64,000 nt of DNA from Polaribacter sp. HaHaR_3_91 (GCF_019278525.1 NZ_CP058986.1:1646001-1710000); one strand, 5' to 3'. Counted from the first letter of the stretch, positions 8,961-18,759 are shown. Made by a program: numbers and translations. The notes: generated by a model from the sequence alone, not told the origin.

Positions 8961-10061
8961 TTATTTTTCATTCACTACTCTAAATGTAGTTCTTCTATTA
9001 GCTCTGTGTTGCGCTTCTGTACAAGAAACACCATCAGCACATCTGTTAGTTAATTTAGCTTCACCGTAACCATTACCAGTTAATTTACTTGGGTTAATAC
9101 CTTTAGAAATTAAATAGTTAGTTACTGCTTGAGCTCTTCTTTCAGACAAGTCTTGGTTAGATGATTTAGTACCTCTAGAGTCTGTATGAGATTCTAAAGC
9201 TACAGATACACCAGTTTTTAAAACAGGTAATAATCTTGTATCGATAATTCCTTTAGCTGTAGAAGTTAAAGTAGCGCTTCCTAAATTCCAGTTAATTGGT
9301 AAAATTGTATTGTTTACTAATTCACATTCAACCTCTTTCCAAGTTGTTAAGCCTCCTTTATTAACTAAAATTTCTTTAGTAACTGTTTTGTATTTAGCAT
9401 CAACAGTAACTTCTTCTTGCCATGCATCTTTTACTAAAACTGTTTTATTGATGCTTCCGTATTCTGCAGGAATTTCAATAGATTTAGTAGTTGGTGGCGT
9501 TACCATTACTTTAGTAGTATATGTTTTATCATATCCAGGAACTTTGTTAGATACAGTAGTTGCGTCTTTATCTAATTTAGTTAAAGGTACTGTTACATAT
9601 TGAGCAGCAACAGGTACAAAACACCAGTATCTACAGTCGTTAGGGTCGCTAGATTCACAATCAGGTGCTTTTTCACTCATTTCCCAATTAGCAGAAGCAG
9701 CTTTTGTTTCTATTGTTTGAGAATCTGAATTAAAAGTAGCATTAACTACACTTAACTTATTTGCATCTACTTTGGCAGTATAGCTAACTGTTTTGTTTTC
9801 CCATACAGCAGGTACAACAACTAAACGTTGTCCAGCTTCTTTAATTAGAACTCTTTCTGTTATTGTGTTGTATTCTGCAGGATGTGTAACAATTTTTTTG
9901 TAAGCCGGAGCTACTTCTATCGTTACATCTTCGTTTTTCCAAACTTCTGGAGTTTTACATCGAACATAACACTTTCCTGGTTCTGGATTCTGTGGTAAGT
10001 CTTGAGCAAACGCTGCTGCTCCAAACATTAATAATGTAGCACTTAGTAAAATTTTTTTCAT
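8961..10061 (-). CDS. OmpA family outer-membrane protein with repeated N-terminal motif
   Basis: A 366-aa protein with a signal peptide (1-20, cleavage after AFA). The C-terminus (about 255-366) is an OmpA-like peptidoglycan-binding domain: VALESHTDSRGTKSSNQDLS, RRAQAVTNYL, GYGEAKLTN and HRANRRTTF. The N-terminal 230 residues are not a typical beta-barrel. They repeat a motif PAEYxxIxxxVLxK-D/E-A at 61-76 and 198-213, with a diverged third copy DAKYKTVTKEILVNKG at 221-236. Cysteines at 31, 35, 135, 143 and 147 suggest disulfides. An envelope-anchoring role is inferred. Confidence 0.85.
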   Translation of the reverse strand: MKKILLSATLLMFGAAAFAQDLPQNPEPGKCYVRCKTPEVWKNEDVTIEVAPAYKKIVTHPAEYNTITERVLIKEAGQRLVVVPAVWENKTVSYTAKVDANKLSVVNATFNSDSQTIETKAASANWEMSEKAPDCESSDPNDCRYWCFVPVAAQYVTVPLTKLDKDATTVSNKVPGYDKTYTTKVMVTPPTTKSIEIPAEYGSINKTVLVKDAWQEEVTVDAKYKTVTKEILVNKGGLTTWKEVECELVNNTILPINWNLGSATLTSTAKGIIDTRLLPVLKTGVSVALESHTDSRGTKSSNQDLSERRAQAVTNYLISKGINPSKLTGNGYGEAKLTNRCADGVSCTEAQHRANRRTTFRVVNEK

Positions 10062-10171
10062 AATAAACTTGTATTTTGTGTTAATAGTTCAATTTTATGA
10101 CACAAACTTTTTTAGTAAGTCACATCACGTTACTCAAAAATACAAATTATGTTAAAGAAATCATAAAAAAA

Positions 10172-11068
10172 TTACAACTTATTGTAAAATAAGCTTTTAA
10201 TTATTCCGTCAGAAAGTCCAATTTTAGGAACATAAATTTTTCTAGCGCCACTCCATTTCATAGCAGACAAGTAAATTTTGGTTGCTGGTATAATAACATC
10301 TGCTCTATCTGGGTTTAAACTTAACTCAGAAATGCGTTCATCATAAGTCATTTGTTTTAAGAATTGATATTGAGCATTTAGATAAATATAAGAAATAGGT
10401 TTTCCTTCTGCTCGTCCAGACATTTTAAATAACTTATTAATGTTACCGCCAGAACCAATTAAAGATACTTTCTTTAAATCTTTAGTATTTTTCTTTATCC
10501 ATTTTTCTACGTTGGCAAACATTTCTTTGTTCACAGCTTTTTTGTTACTTAACAAACGTACTGTTCCCATTTTAAAAGATTTTGAAGTAAGAATTTTACC
10601 TTCAGAAAATATGGTAAACTCTGTACTACCACCACCAACATCAACATAAAGGTAAGAATTATCACCTTGTATTAATTGATTTAGATCTGTAGATGAAATT
10701 ATAGCGGCTTCTTCTTTACCACCAATAATATCAATTTTTACACCAGTTTCTTTAAAAATTTTTTCAACAACTTCCTTACCGTTTTCTGCTTCTCTCATTG
10801 CAGAGGTTGCACAGGCTTTATACCTTTCTACACCATTTACATCCATTAATAATTTAAATGCTTCCATAGCATTAATCATTCTGGTAATGTTTTTCTCGCA
10901 GATAATTCCGCCAACAAAAGCATCTGCTCCTAAACGAATAGGAACACGTACTAAAGAAGATTTTTTAAACTGAGGCTCTTTGTCGTCAGATACTATAACG
11001 TTGGATATTAGTAATCTAATTGCATTTGATCCAATGTCTATAGCTCCATATTTTTTAATTTCTAACAA
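10172..11068 (-). CDS. Ppx/GppA family phosphatase (exopolyphosphatase-like)
   Basis: A 298-aa ASKHA-fold enzyme with DIGSNAIRL (11-19) and the second phosphate-binding motif VDVGGGSTE (142-150). It has only the two core domains, without the C-terminal HD-like region of E. coli Ppx, which is common in Bacteroidota. Hydrolysis of inorganic polyphosphate or pppGpp is the family role; sequence alone does not separate the two. The next gene in the same direction starts 6 bases upstream in the operon order (SixA-like then this gene). Confidence 0.88.
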   Translation of the reverse strand: MLEIKKYGAIDIGSNAIRLLISNVIVSDDKEPQFKKSSLVRVPIRLGADAFVGGIICEKNITRMINAMEAFKLLMDVNGVERYKACATSAMREAENGKEVVEKIFKETGVKIDIIGGKEEAAIISSTDLNQLIQGDNSYLYVDVGGGSTEFTIFSEGKILTSKSFKMGTVRLLSNKKAVNKEMFANVEKWIKKNTKDLKKVSLIGSGGNINKLFKMSGRAEGKPISYIYLNAQYQFLKQMTYDERISELSLNPDRADVIIPATKIYLSAMKWSGARKIYVPKIGLSDGIIKSLFYNKL

Positions 11069-11074
11069 ACTATT

Positions 11075-11563
11075 TTATTTATGGTTCTTAGGGAATTCTA
11101 TCATAAACGTTTTCCCTTTTTTTATGTTTTTCCAATGTTTATCTTCGAACTGAATACCTACAACTCCGCAAGTTGATACATGCGAAATAGGTTTGTTACC
11201 AAACTTATTTACAAAGGTATTGATACCGTGATCATGACTAAAAATGATGGCAGAATTAAAGCCGTCATCTAAAGCATTTACTGTTTTTACCAAATAACCA
11301 TCACTAAAGCTATATAATTGTCTTTTTACTTGAAGGTTTGATAAAGGAAACTCGAAGTTTTCACAAAAAATAATTGATGTATGTAATGCTCTATTGGCAC
11401 TACTTGATACAAAAACATCTGGTCTGTCTATTTCTGTTGATAAGAATTTAGACATTAAATGTGCGTCTTTTATGCCGCGTTTTTTTAGAGGTCTGTCAAT
11501 ATCTTCTATTCCTGAGTATTCCCAAGAAGATTTTGCATGTCTAACAATGTATAAAGTTTTCAT
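11075..11563 (-). CDS. SixA-like histidine phosphatase
   Basis: A 162-aa member of the histidine phosphatase superfamily. The RHA motif (His9 in YIVRHAKSSW), SSANRALHT and FSHDHGIN with the second catalytic His are present. SixA acts on phosphohistidine in E. coli; substrates elsewhere are unproven. Six bases separate it from the Ppx/GppA gene downstream, so they form an operon concerned with phosphate-bond hydrolysis. Confidence 0.85.
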   Translation of the reverse strand: MKTLYIVRHAKSSWEYSGIEDIDRPLKKRGIKDAHLMSKFLSTEIDRPDVFVSSSANRALHTSIIFCENFEFPLSNLQVKRQLYSFSDGYLVKTVNALDDGFNSAIIFSHDHGINTFVNKFGNKPISHVSTCGVVGIQFEDKHWKNIKKGKTFMIEFPKNHK

Positions 11564-11597
11564 TCAATTCTAATTGTTGAGTTGTAAATATAAAAAT

Positions 11598-12245
11598 TTA
11601 TGGTGCTAATCTTTCTTTTTTCCAAGAAAAATCTTCTTCTAAGGTATATCTTATTCTGTCATGCATTCTATTTGGTCTCCCTTGCCAAAATTCTATAGAA
11701 ATTGGTTTTACCAAATAACCTCCCCAATGCTTAGGTCTTAGTATTTCTTTTCCTTCAAATTTGTTTTCAAAAGTTTTTAGGTTACCATCTAATTCTTCTC
11801 TAGAAGTAACTATATCACTTTGGTTAGATGCCCAAGCACCTAATTTGCTACCGTCTGGTCTAGATTCAAAATAACCGTCAGATAAGTTTTCGGCTAATAT
11901 TTCTGCGTTTCCTTTTATAATAATTTGTTGTTCTAGCGCAGGCCAGAAGAAAGATAAACAGATATTGTTATTGGCTGCAATTGCTTTTCCTTTTTCTGAA
12001 TTGTAATTGGTGTAAAAAATAAAACCTTCCCAAGTGAACTTTTTTAATAAAACAACTCTGCTTTTAGGAAAACCATCTAAACCAATGGAAGATACAGTCA
12101 TGGCATTACTTTCATCTACCATGTTTGATGTATCGGCTTTTAGAAACCAAGTTTGGAAAAATTCCATAGGATTTTCTGGACAAGTACTTTCTAAAAGTTC
12201 TTGTTTTTCGTAGGATTTTCTGTAATTACTTAAATCTTTAGACAT
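11598..12245 (-). CDS. pdxH: pyridoxamine 5'-phosphate oxidase PdxH
   Basis: A 215-aa FMN-dependent oxidase that converts PNP or PMP to pyridoxal phosphate. Diagnostic stretches are SRVVLLKKF, FYTNYNSEKGKA, SRPDGSKLGAWASNQS and the C-terminal FWQGRPNRMHDRIRY. Length and motifs are canonical. It lies 34 bases upstream of the sixA-like gene in the same direction. Confidence 0.95.
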   Translation of the reverse strand: MSKDLSNYRKSYEKQELLESTCPENPMEFFQTWFLKADTSNMVDESNAMTVSSIGLDGFPKSRVVLLKKFTWEGFIFYTNYNSEKGKAIAANNNICLSFFWPALEQQIIIKGNAEILAENLSDGYFESRPDGSKLGAWASNQSDIVTSREELDGNLKTFENKFEGKEILRPKHWGGYLVKPISIEFWQGRPNRMHDRIRYTLEEDFSWKKERLAP

Positions 12246-12313
12246 TATATATAAATTCTATAGAGTAAAAATACAGAATATTTTAAGAGTATTAACACTC
12301 TAAATCCCCCTTT

Positions 12314-13501
12314 TTAAAGATTTTTATTGATATGTTTTGCAAGATAAACTCCAGAACTTGCACAACCTTGAATTAAATATCCTCCAGTTGGAGCATCCCA
12401 ATTTAACATTTCTCCAATACAAAATTGATTTGGAATTTTATGTAGCTGAAAATGAGTGTCTACTGCATTTAATTCAATTCCACCAACCGTAGAGATGGCA
12501 GCATTTAACTTTCCTAAGCCTGTAATTTCTATAGGAAATTTTTTAATATATTTTGATAAAATTGTTGCATCTAGATATGCTTCTTTAGAAAGATGCATTT
12601 TAAGTAACTCTATTTGAGAAGTGCTTAATTTTAATCCTTTTTTTAAAATTTGTGTGGTGTTTTTAAAAGAGGGATTTATAATTTTATTGCTCACTTCTTC
12701 TAGTGAAAAAGTAGGTTTAAAATCGATGTAAACCATTGCTTTTTCTTCGGATTTTAGTTGTGTTCTAATCTGCGGACTCAATGCGTAAATAGCATTTCCT
12801 TCTATTCCAAATTTGGTAATTACAGCTTCTCCTTTTTGTGTTTTGTCAGCACAAGAAATAGCAATGTTTTTTAAAGGGTTTCCTTCGTTTTCTTTGATGA
12901 AATCTAGATTCCAATCAATTTTAAAAGCACAATTAGAAGCTTCAAACGGAGTCGTGTTTACACCTTTTTCTTGAAACGTTTCTAACCAACTTCCGTCAGA
13001 ACCAGTAATTTTCCAACTTGCACCGCCTAAAGAGAAAATGGTATAATCAGAATGAATAATTGCATCATTAACTATTAAATTATTTTCTGCATCCCAACCA
13101 GAAAAAGTATGTTCGTATTTAAAAACAATTCCTTTTCCTTTTAAATGATTTAAAATAGTATTTAAAACAATAATTGGTTTTATACCTTCTTCTGGATAAA
13201 TTCTTTTGCTACTACCAATATACGTAGGAATTCCTATGGATTGTAACCAATTTCTAAAATCATCATTGGTGAAACTTAGTAAAGCATCTTTTAAAACATC
13301 ATTAGGAGTATAGCGTTCAATAAAATCTAGAATAGGTTCTGAATGTGTCAAATTAAAGCCACCTTTTCCTGCGACTAATAGTTTTCTTCCTGCTGTTTTA
13401 TTTTTTTCATAAATAGTAATATCAAATTTTTTGGTATCTAAAAAAGCGGCTAAAAGTAGGGTAGAAGGTCCGGAGCCAATAATTGAAATTGATTTTTTCA
13501 T
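12314..13501 (-). CDS. HI0933/YhiN-type FAD-dependent oxidoreductase
   Basis: A 395-aa flavoprotein. The N-terminal dinucleotide-binding GSGPST (9-14) is followed by GRKLLVAGKGGFNLTHS, the hallmark of the HI0933-like family, and the C-terminus has STVGGIEL and NWDAPTGGYLIQGC for FAD contact. It matches the group annotated TIGR03862 flavoprotein. The reaction in vivo is unknown. No operon partner is obvious: 68 bases separate it from pdxH and 135 from the next upstream gene. Confidence 0.85.
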   Translation of the reverse strand: MKKSISIIGSGPSTLLLAAFLDTKKFDITIYEKNKTAGRKLLVAGKGGFNLTHSEPILDFIERYTPNDVLKDALLSFTNDDFRNWLQSIGIPTYIGSSKRIYPEEGIKPIIVLNTILNHLKGKGIVFKYEHTFSGWDAENNLIVNDAIIHSDYTIFSLGGASWKITGSDGSWLETFQEKGVNTTPFEASNCAFKIDWNLDFIKENEGNPLKNIAISCADKTQKGEAVITKFGIEGNAIYALSPQIRTQLKSEEKAMVYIDFKPTFSLEEVSNKIINPSFKNTTQILKKGLKLSTSQIELLKMHLSKEAYLDATILSKYIKKFPIEITGLGKLNAAISTVGGIELNAVDTHFQLHKIPNQFCIGEMLNWDAPTGGYLIQGCASSGVYLAKHINKNL

Positions 13502-13636
13502 GATATTAATTTATACAAACAGGAATTATTGTTTTTTAAGATTTTTTACTTGTTTTAAGTACTAAAAGGCGAAAGTAAATCGGCAACTTACTACTTTATA
13601 AAATAGGTTAAAACCTGTAGTTAATTTTATAGGATA

Positions 13637-14830
13637 TTACCAAGGTGTTTTAATTTTGTTTATCTCTACTGTTTGTTGTATTCCATCAGATTCTATAACA
13701 ATTTTTAAAATGTCGTTGGTAATTAACTTTTTCCATTCTTTTTTCCACAAGTCACAGAATTTACCTGTTATTTTTAACTCAATTAAATCTATATTGTTGA
13801 TTTTTAGCACTTTTGAATTCGGCTTTATTTTTCCAACCAGTTTGCTTTTATCATATATGTTAGCTACTGTAACTGTATTATTTTCATAATCTGTAAAAAA
13901 ACCAACTTCGTAAATATTTGGCAGAATAGAATCTAATTTTTCTGTCTTATCTAAAATTAAATAATCATTTTTCCAGTCTATTGTAATGGTGTAGTTTTCA
14001 TAAAAGTCATTACCTAAAAGGGAAGAGTTTCCTGGTTTAATTAAGAGGTAAGAAGGTTGCTTAAATAGTTGTTCGTTTATTTGAAAACTATCTAGCTTTT
14101 TAAAGTGTGTCTCTCCTTGTTTTGCTCCTGTAAAATTAAAACCTTTTATTCCAACCTTTGTAATCGACGGATTGTTTTTTAATAAAGTTGTATCTCCTGT
14201 TTGAATAAAGCCATTAAACCCAGTGTCAAAAGTAAAATAATTTGATTTTTGACCTATTTTTAGGTTAAAATGAATATTACCAACCTCTTCAGAATTCATT
14301 TTTACTTTTTTAGAATTACTTGATATTTCAAATCTTTCACTGTTATCTGTAATTCTAATAGTTTGCTTTTGATAATCTATTTGCCAATTGGCTTTTCTCA
14401 TCAAATTATTTCCAATGATACCGTCTATTTTTTTACATCTAATATATTTTCCAAATTTAGATACGTCCCAAATTAAACTAACAGTCTCCCGGAATTCAAT
14501 ACCTGCTATTTTTATAGAATTTATTTGAACTCTCTCTACTTTTTTTACTGAATCACTACCATTTGAAACAGTTCCTTTTTTTAGCTGTTTTACATTTAAT
14601 TCACTTGATATTGTTGGGGCAATTAGGTTTAATTCAGCTCCTGTATCAAGAAGGAAATTATACTCTTTTTCTTGAATTGTTACTGGTATAAATATAAATC
14701 CGTTTTCGTAGGTAAAAGGAATTTCTTTTAAGTATTCTTTCTTGGTTACAAACCCCTGTTTTTTATAATTGTATGTTACGCAACTACTTAATAAGATAAT
14801 TATAAAAAAGGCTATTATTCTGTTGTTCAT
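13637..14830 (-). CDS. retropepsin-like aspartyl protease lipoprotein with PDZ-like end
   Basis: A 397-aa protein with a lipoprotein signal (LSSC, Cys17). Two retropepsin-type active-site motifs occur in one chain: FLLDTGAEL (DTG 62-64) and FTFDTGFNGF (DTG 202-204), so it could fold as an intramolecular two-lobe aspartyl protease. The last 90 residues (about 310-397) resemble a PDZ domain (KIKPNSKVLKINNIDL). Similar proteins are common in Bacteroidota; substrates are unknown. It is likely anchored in the outer or inner membrane facing the periplasm. Confidence 0.8.
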   Translation of the reverse strand: MNNRIIAFFIIILLSSCVTYNYKKQGFVTKKEYLKEIPFTYENGFIFIPVTIQEKEYNFLLDTGAELNLIAPTISSELNVKQLKKGTVSNGSDSVKKVERVQINSIKIAGIEFRETVSLIWDVSKFGKYIRCKKIDGIIGNNLMRKANWQIDYQKQTIRITDNSERFEISSNSKKVKMNSEEVGNIHFNLKIGQKSNYFTFDTGFNGFIQTGDTTLLKNNPSITKVGIKGFNFTGAKQGETHFKKLDSFQINEQLFKQPSYLLIKPGNSSLLGNDFYENYTITIDWKNDYLILDKTEKLDSILPNIYEVGFFTDYENNTVTVANIYDKSKLVGKIKPNSKVLKINNIDLIELKITGKFCDLWKKEWKKLITNDILKIVIESDGIQQTVEINKIKTPW

Positions 14831-15286
14831 AGGATTTGTTATTCTAGTGTTTTTAACAATTTATATACTTAAAGTAGTGTTGTTTTTCATAAATAATAGT
14901 AACATTAAACTTTTTAGCAGCTAAAAGTAACGTAAAAGTGTCGGTGTTAATAATGCAAACTATTTTTTTGATGATATAAGGATGAATTTTCCAAGTGAGC
15001 TAAAACCGCAATAAAATTTATACGGTGTTGCAATTGGTTATTATAGTTCTAATAACGAATCACTCGATTTTATACTAACATTTGTTGTTTTAAGAATTTT
15101 TTTGATATCATTTTTTATCCAGTCTTGTGATTTTGGTGAAATACTATCTCAAAATTATACTTTTCAAATTCATTAAGTATCAAATTATAACCAAATGGTT
15201 CATTTATTTGATGATATATCCTCGTTTTAATAATTATATCAGAAGTTAGCGAATTTATCTAAAAACAAAGTTAGAAACAAACTAAA
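14831..15286. other. intergenic region with decayed sequence
   Basis: These 456 bases lie between two minus-strand genes. Apart from the remnant at 15041-15258 I see no intact gene, terminator or repeat; 14850-15040 holds nothing I can recognise. Confidence 0.5.
15041..15258 (-). pseudogene. frameshifted gene remnant, family unknown
   Basis: On the minus strand an open stretch from 15258 reads INSLTSDIIIKTRIYHQINE and continues to NEFEKYNFEIV. Coding-like sequence then moves into another frame (PKSQDWIKNDIKKILKTTNV) and ends with the stop at 15041. Neither half has a proper start, and the frame switch near 15135 suggests a lost base. Residue usage resembles neighbouring proteins rather than random AT-rich DNA. 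I cannot name the family. Confidence 0.35.
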
Positions 15287-16717
15287 TTACTTCTTCGCTA
15301 AATACAGTCCAATAAAAGTTAAAAGGCCATTTAAAACCAACACAAAAAAGCCAAAGTCAAAACCTAATTTTTGTTTAGAATAATAACTAATTACATACGT
15401 AAGAATCGGAGCAATTATACAAATGGCAGGTATTAATTTATCTTTTACTTTTATTTTGGTAAACATTCCAAAAGCATATAAACCTAATAAAGGTCCGTAT
15501 GTATAGCCTGCAAATGTGAATATTTTAGCAATAACACTTGCATCTGCAATAAAATATTTAAAGATTAAAATGGTTGCAATCAAGACAAAAGAGAAAATAA
15601 TATGAATCTTCTTTCTTATTTTTTCTTGTTCATCTTTATCCTTCTTTTTATCAATCTCTAAAATATCAATACTAAAAGAAGTAGTTAAAGATGTTAGCGC
15701 AGAGTCTGCACTAGAATAAGCTGCTGCAATTAAACCCAATAAAAAGAATAGAGCAGTAGCCAAACCTAAGTTTCCTTGTGTTGCAATAATAGGAAAAAGC
15801 TCGTCTTTGTGTGCTTCAATTCCTGCTTGTTGTGCGTAATCTGTTAATAAAACACCTAAAGCTAAAAAGAAAAAGTTGACAATTACCAACACAATGGTAA
15901 ACCAAAACATATTTTTCTGAGCATCTTTTAAATTTCTACAGGTTAAGTTTTTTTGCATCATATCTTGGTCTAAACCGGTCATTACAACGGCAATAAATGC
16001 ACCAGATAAAAATTGTTTCCAGAAATAATTTCCAGCCTTTATATCATCAAAAAAGAAGGTTTTAGACATTTTACTATCGGCAACATAGGTAAATAGATTG
16101 TCAATTTTCATTTCGCTTGAAATGGTGTAAATACAAACGCCTACTGCAATTAGCATAAATAAGGTTTGTAAAGTGTCCGTCCAAACAATGGTTTTGATAC
16201 CTCCTTTAAAAGTATATAACCAAATTAAGAGAATTGTGATAGAAACGGTTACCCAAAACGGAACTCCGTAAGCGTCAAATAAAATTGCTTGTAACACATT
16301 TGCTACTAAAAAGAGTCTGAATGCAGCGCCAACTATTCTAGAAAGTAAAAAGAAACTAGCACCAGTTTTGTAAGAATAATTACCAAAACGATCTTGTAAA
16401 TAGGTGTATATAGACGTTAAATTTAGTTTGTAATACAACGGAAGTAAAACCAAACCAATAATGGCATATCCAACAACATAACCCAAAACCATTTGAAAAT
16501 AGCTCATAGAATCTGTTTCTACCCAACCAGGAACCGAAATAAAGGTAACTCCAGAAAGTGAAGCACCAATCATACCAAAGGCAACTAAATACCAAGGTGA
16601 AGCGTTGTCTGCTTTAAAAAAGGTTTTGTTGTCTGCAGATTTTCCGGTGAGGTAAGAAATACCGATTAATACGGTAAAATAAGCGACTATTAATAGTAGT
16701 ATGTAAAGTGGTTGCAT
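15287..16717 (-). CDS. sodium:solute symporter (SSS family)
   Basis: A 476-aa membrane transporter with about 13 hydrophobic helices. Family features include GASLSGVTFISVPG near residue 50, TGLDQDMMQKNL, and AAAYSSADSALTSLTTSF in the helix 8 region that holds Na+-coordinating Ser/Thr residues. It imports a small solute with sodium, as expected of a marine bacterium; the substrate cannot be told from sequence. It stands alone, divergent from recR. Confidence 0.9.
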   Translation of the reverse strand: MQPLYILLLIVAYFTVLIGISYLTGKSADNKTFFKADNASPWYLVAFGMIGASLSGVTFISVPGWVETDSMSYFQMVLGYVVGYAIIGLVLLPLYYKLNLTSIYTYLQDRFGNYSYKTGASFFLLSRIVGAAFRLFLVANVLQAILFDAYGVPFWVTVSITILLIWLYTFKGGIKTIVWTDTLQTLFMLIAVGVCIYTISSEMKIDNLFTYVADSKMSKTFFFDDIKAGNYFWKQFLSGAFIAVVMTGLDQDMMQKNLTCRNLKDAQKNMFWFTIVLVIVNFFFLALGVLLTDYAQQAGIEAHKDELFPIIATQGNLGLATALFFLLGLIAAAYSSADSALTSLTTSFSIDILEIDKKKDKDEQEKIRKKIHIIFSFVLIATILIFKYFIADASVIAKIFTFAGYTYGPLLGLYAFGMFTKIKVKDKLIPAICIIAPILTYVISYYSKQKLGFDFGFFVLVLNGLLTFIGLYLAKK

Positions 16718-16832
16718 GTAGTAATTACGAATGTTGAATTATGATGCACAATATAGGATTTTTAGTGAATAGAGAATAGATATTAGGGGAAAGAAAATAG
16801 ATAAGTATTTCAATTATAAAAGAATGTTTTTC

Positions 16833-16864
16833 TTGAATCTTTTCTTTTTATTGAGTTAAATTTG
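16833..16864 (+). promoter_or_regulatory. promoter of recR, possibly leaderless
   Basis: TTG at 16833-16835, a 21-base spacer and TAAATTTG at 16857-16864 match the Bacteroidota consensus. The predicted transcription start falls at about 16870, exactly the A of the recR ATG. Confidence 0.55.
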
Positions 16865-16869
16865 CAGTT

Positions 16870-17487
16870 ATGGATTTTTCATCAAAACTTTTAGAAAACG
16901 CCGTAAATGAGGTGTCTCGTTTACCCGGAATTGGTAAGAGAACTGCATTGCGTTTGGTATTACATTTATTAAAACAACCTTCGGACAATACAAAGTTTCT
17001 ATCGGAAGCTTTATTGCATTTAAGAAATGATGTAAAGAATTGTGAAAAGTGTCATAATATTTCTGATACAGCTTTGTGTGATATTTGCAATAATGTAAAA
17101 AGAAAGCCGGAGATTGTCTGTGTGGTAGAAGATATTAGGGATGTTATGGCGATAGAAAGTACATCTCAATTTAATGGATTGTACCATGTTTTGGGAGGAA
17201 AAATTTCTCCGATTGAAGGAATTGGTCCTCAGAATTTAAAAATAGAAAGTTTAGTTAAAAAAGTAGAAAGCGGAGAAGTAAAAGAGTTGATTTTTGCTTT
17301 AAGTTCTACGATGGAAGGTGATACGACTAACTTTTATATTTTTAAACAAATAGAAAAATTTGAGATTACAACATCTACAATTGCACGAGGAATTTCTGTG
17401 GGTGATGAATTAGAATATGCAGATGAAGTTACTCTAGGTAGGTCTATTGTAAATAGAATTCCGTTTGAACAAAGTATAAGAGGGTAA
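16870..17487 (+). CDS. recR: recombination mediator RecR
   Basis: A 205-aa recombination-repair protein that acts with RecO to load RecA on gaps. It has the helix-hairpin-helix start ([12 protein letters not shown]), the four-cysteine zinc finger (Cys58, 61, 70, 73) and a Toprim domain ([15 protein letters not shown] from residue 83). Length is normal. It converges on a lipoprotein gene only 1 base beyond its stop. Confidence 0.96.
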   Translation: MDFSSKLLENAVNEVSRLPGIGKRTALRLVLHLLKQPSDNTKFLSEALLHLRNDVKNCEKCHNISDTALCDICNNVKRKPEIVCVVEDIRDVMAIESTSQFNGLYHVLGGKISPIEGIGPQNLKIESLVKKVESGEVKELIFALSSTMEGDTTNFYIFKQIEKFEITTSTIARGISVGDELEYADEVTLGRSIVNRIPFEQSIRG

Positions 17488-17488
17488 T

Positions 17489-17941
17489 TTAATCGATTCT
17501 GTAAAAAAATATTTGGTTAGGATTTTCCGTGTTAGGATTTTCAAAGTCAAAAATAATTTCGTGATGTTTTCCGTCAATAATTGGATTGAGACTAAAGTAG
17601 TTTTCAACATCAGAGTTGTCGTATTTAAAAGATCCCCAAATTTTATTATAACGGCTATGGGTTATTGTAAATTTACCAGTTAAGGTTTCTGAGTATACAC
17701 AATTATTATTAGCATCTCTTTTGTATTTTCTATGAATAAAGCTGTCATCAGAATTAATGATTAAATCAATAGAGTCGTCAACAGAACTACCTGTACAATA
17801 TGTTTGTATTGAAGGGGTAAATTGTCTAACTCTAAAATTACCGCTAAAATCTCCCAATCCATAAAATTCTGGTTGGTCATCATTAGAAGTGCAAGAAAAT
17901 AAGATGATAAGGATAGAGAATGCTAAAATTTTATTTTTCAT
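17489..17941 (-). CDS. hypothetical lipoprotein
   Basis: A 150-aa protein with a clear lipoprotein signal: MKNKILAFSILIILFSC, lipobox LFSC with Cys17, followed by the acidic run TSNDDQPEF that is usual after the lipidated Cys in Bacteroidota. The rest looks like a small beta-rich domain (DSFIHRKYKRDANNN, KLTGKFTITHSRYNKIWG-like strands). I do not recognise the family. It stands between recR and hemJ. Confidence 0.7.
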   Translation of the reverse strand: MKNKILAFSILIILFSCTSNDDQPEFYGLGDFSGNFRVRQFTPSIQTYCTGSSVDDSIDLIINSDDSFIHRKYKRDANNNCVYSETLTGKFTITHSRYNKIWGSFKYDNSDVENYFSLNPIIDGKHHEIIFDFENPNTENPNQIFFYRID

Positions 17942-18001
17942 ATTTTTTAATCAAAGAGATCAATTTTTAAAATAGTTTATGTTGAAATGAGTTTTATTTA
18001 C

Positions 18002-18589
18002 TTATTCTTTTTTATCATCACTTTCCAAAACTTCTCTCTCAGCTTTTTCCCAAGATCTTTTTTCTCTTATTTTTTTGTAGAGTCTAATCCCTAACATCAA
18101 TATTACTCCAAAAAGGATAATACCTACAACGCCCCAAATCCAATTTATGGCAGATTTTAGTGTTACTAAAAAGACTACTGCAAATAAAATAATTGTTGGT
18201 GCTTCGTTTATAATTCTTAATTTGAATGCTGTGTATTTTATAACATCATTCTGTAGCTGTTTGTATATTTTATGACATAAGCCGTGATAAACATATAATG
18301 CTAAAACAAAAGTAAGTTTTATGTGCATCCAAGGCATTTCTAAATAAACAGGATTTTTATACAACATCCAGAAAGCAAAAAAACTTGCTAAAATAGCAGA
18401 GGGCCAGGTAATTATATACCACAATCTTTTGCTCATTAATTTGTATTGAGTTTGTAAAATTTCTTTAGCAGGTTCTGGTTTTTTTTCTGCTTCTACGTGA
18501 TACATAAATAGACGAACAATGTAAAATAACCCTGCAAACCAAGTAACAACAAAAATAATGTGAAGTGCTTTTACGTATAGGAAATCCAT
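18002..18589 (-). CDS. hemJ: protoporphyrinogen oxidase HemJ (CopD-like)
   Basis: A 195-aa protein with four to five membrane helices. It resembles HemJ, the heme-containing protoporphyrinogen IX oxidase that replaces HemG/HemY in many bacteria: KALHIIFVVTWFAGLFY with the conserved His10, then LMSKRLWYIITWPSAILA, MPWMHIKLTFVLALY and YHGLCHKIYK. Its place 340 bases from hemH and near the large hem operon supports HemJ over a copper-resistance CopD role. It would supply the step between hemF and hemH. Confidence 0.85.
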   Translation of the reverse strand: MDFLYVKALHIIFVVTWFAGLFYIVRLFMYHVEAEKKPEPAKEILQTQYKLMSKRLWYIITWPSAILASFFAFWMLYKNPVYLEMPWMHIKLTFVLALYVYHGLCHKIYKQLQNDVIKYTAFKLRIINEAPTIILFAVVFLVTLKSAINWIWGVVGIILFGVILMLGIRLYKKIREKRSWEKAEREVLESDDKKE

Positions 18590-18759
18590 AATCTTTTAAT
18601 TTTTATTTATTCTTATCGATGTCATCTCGAAAGAAGTATTAAGAGTGTCTAAAATTTATTTATCTTTAGATTTCTCAATCGATTAAGAAAGTTATTTTCG
18701 AAATGAAATATGAAAACTTAAATGTGCTTTATGTTTCACTATTTGTTTGCAAACAAGTT

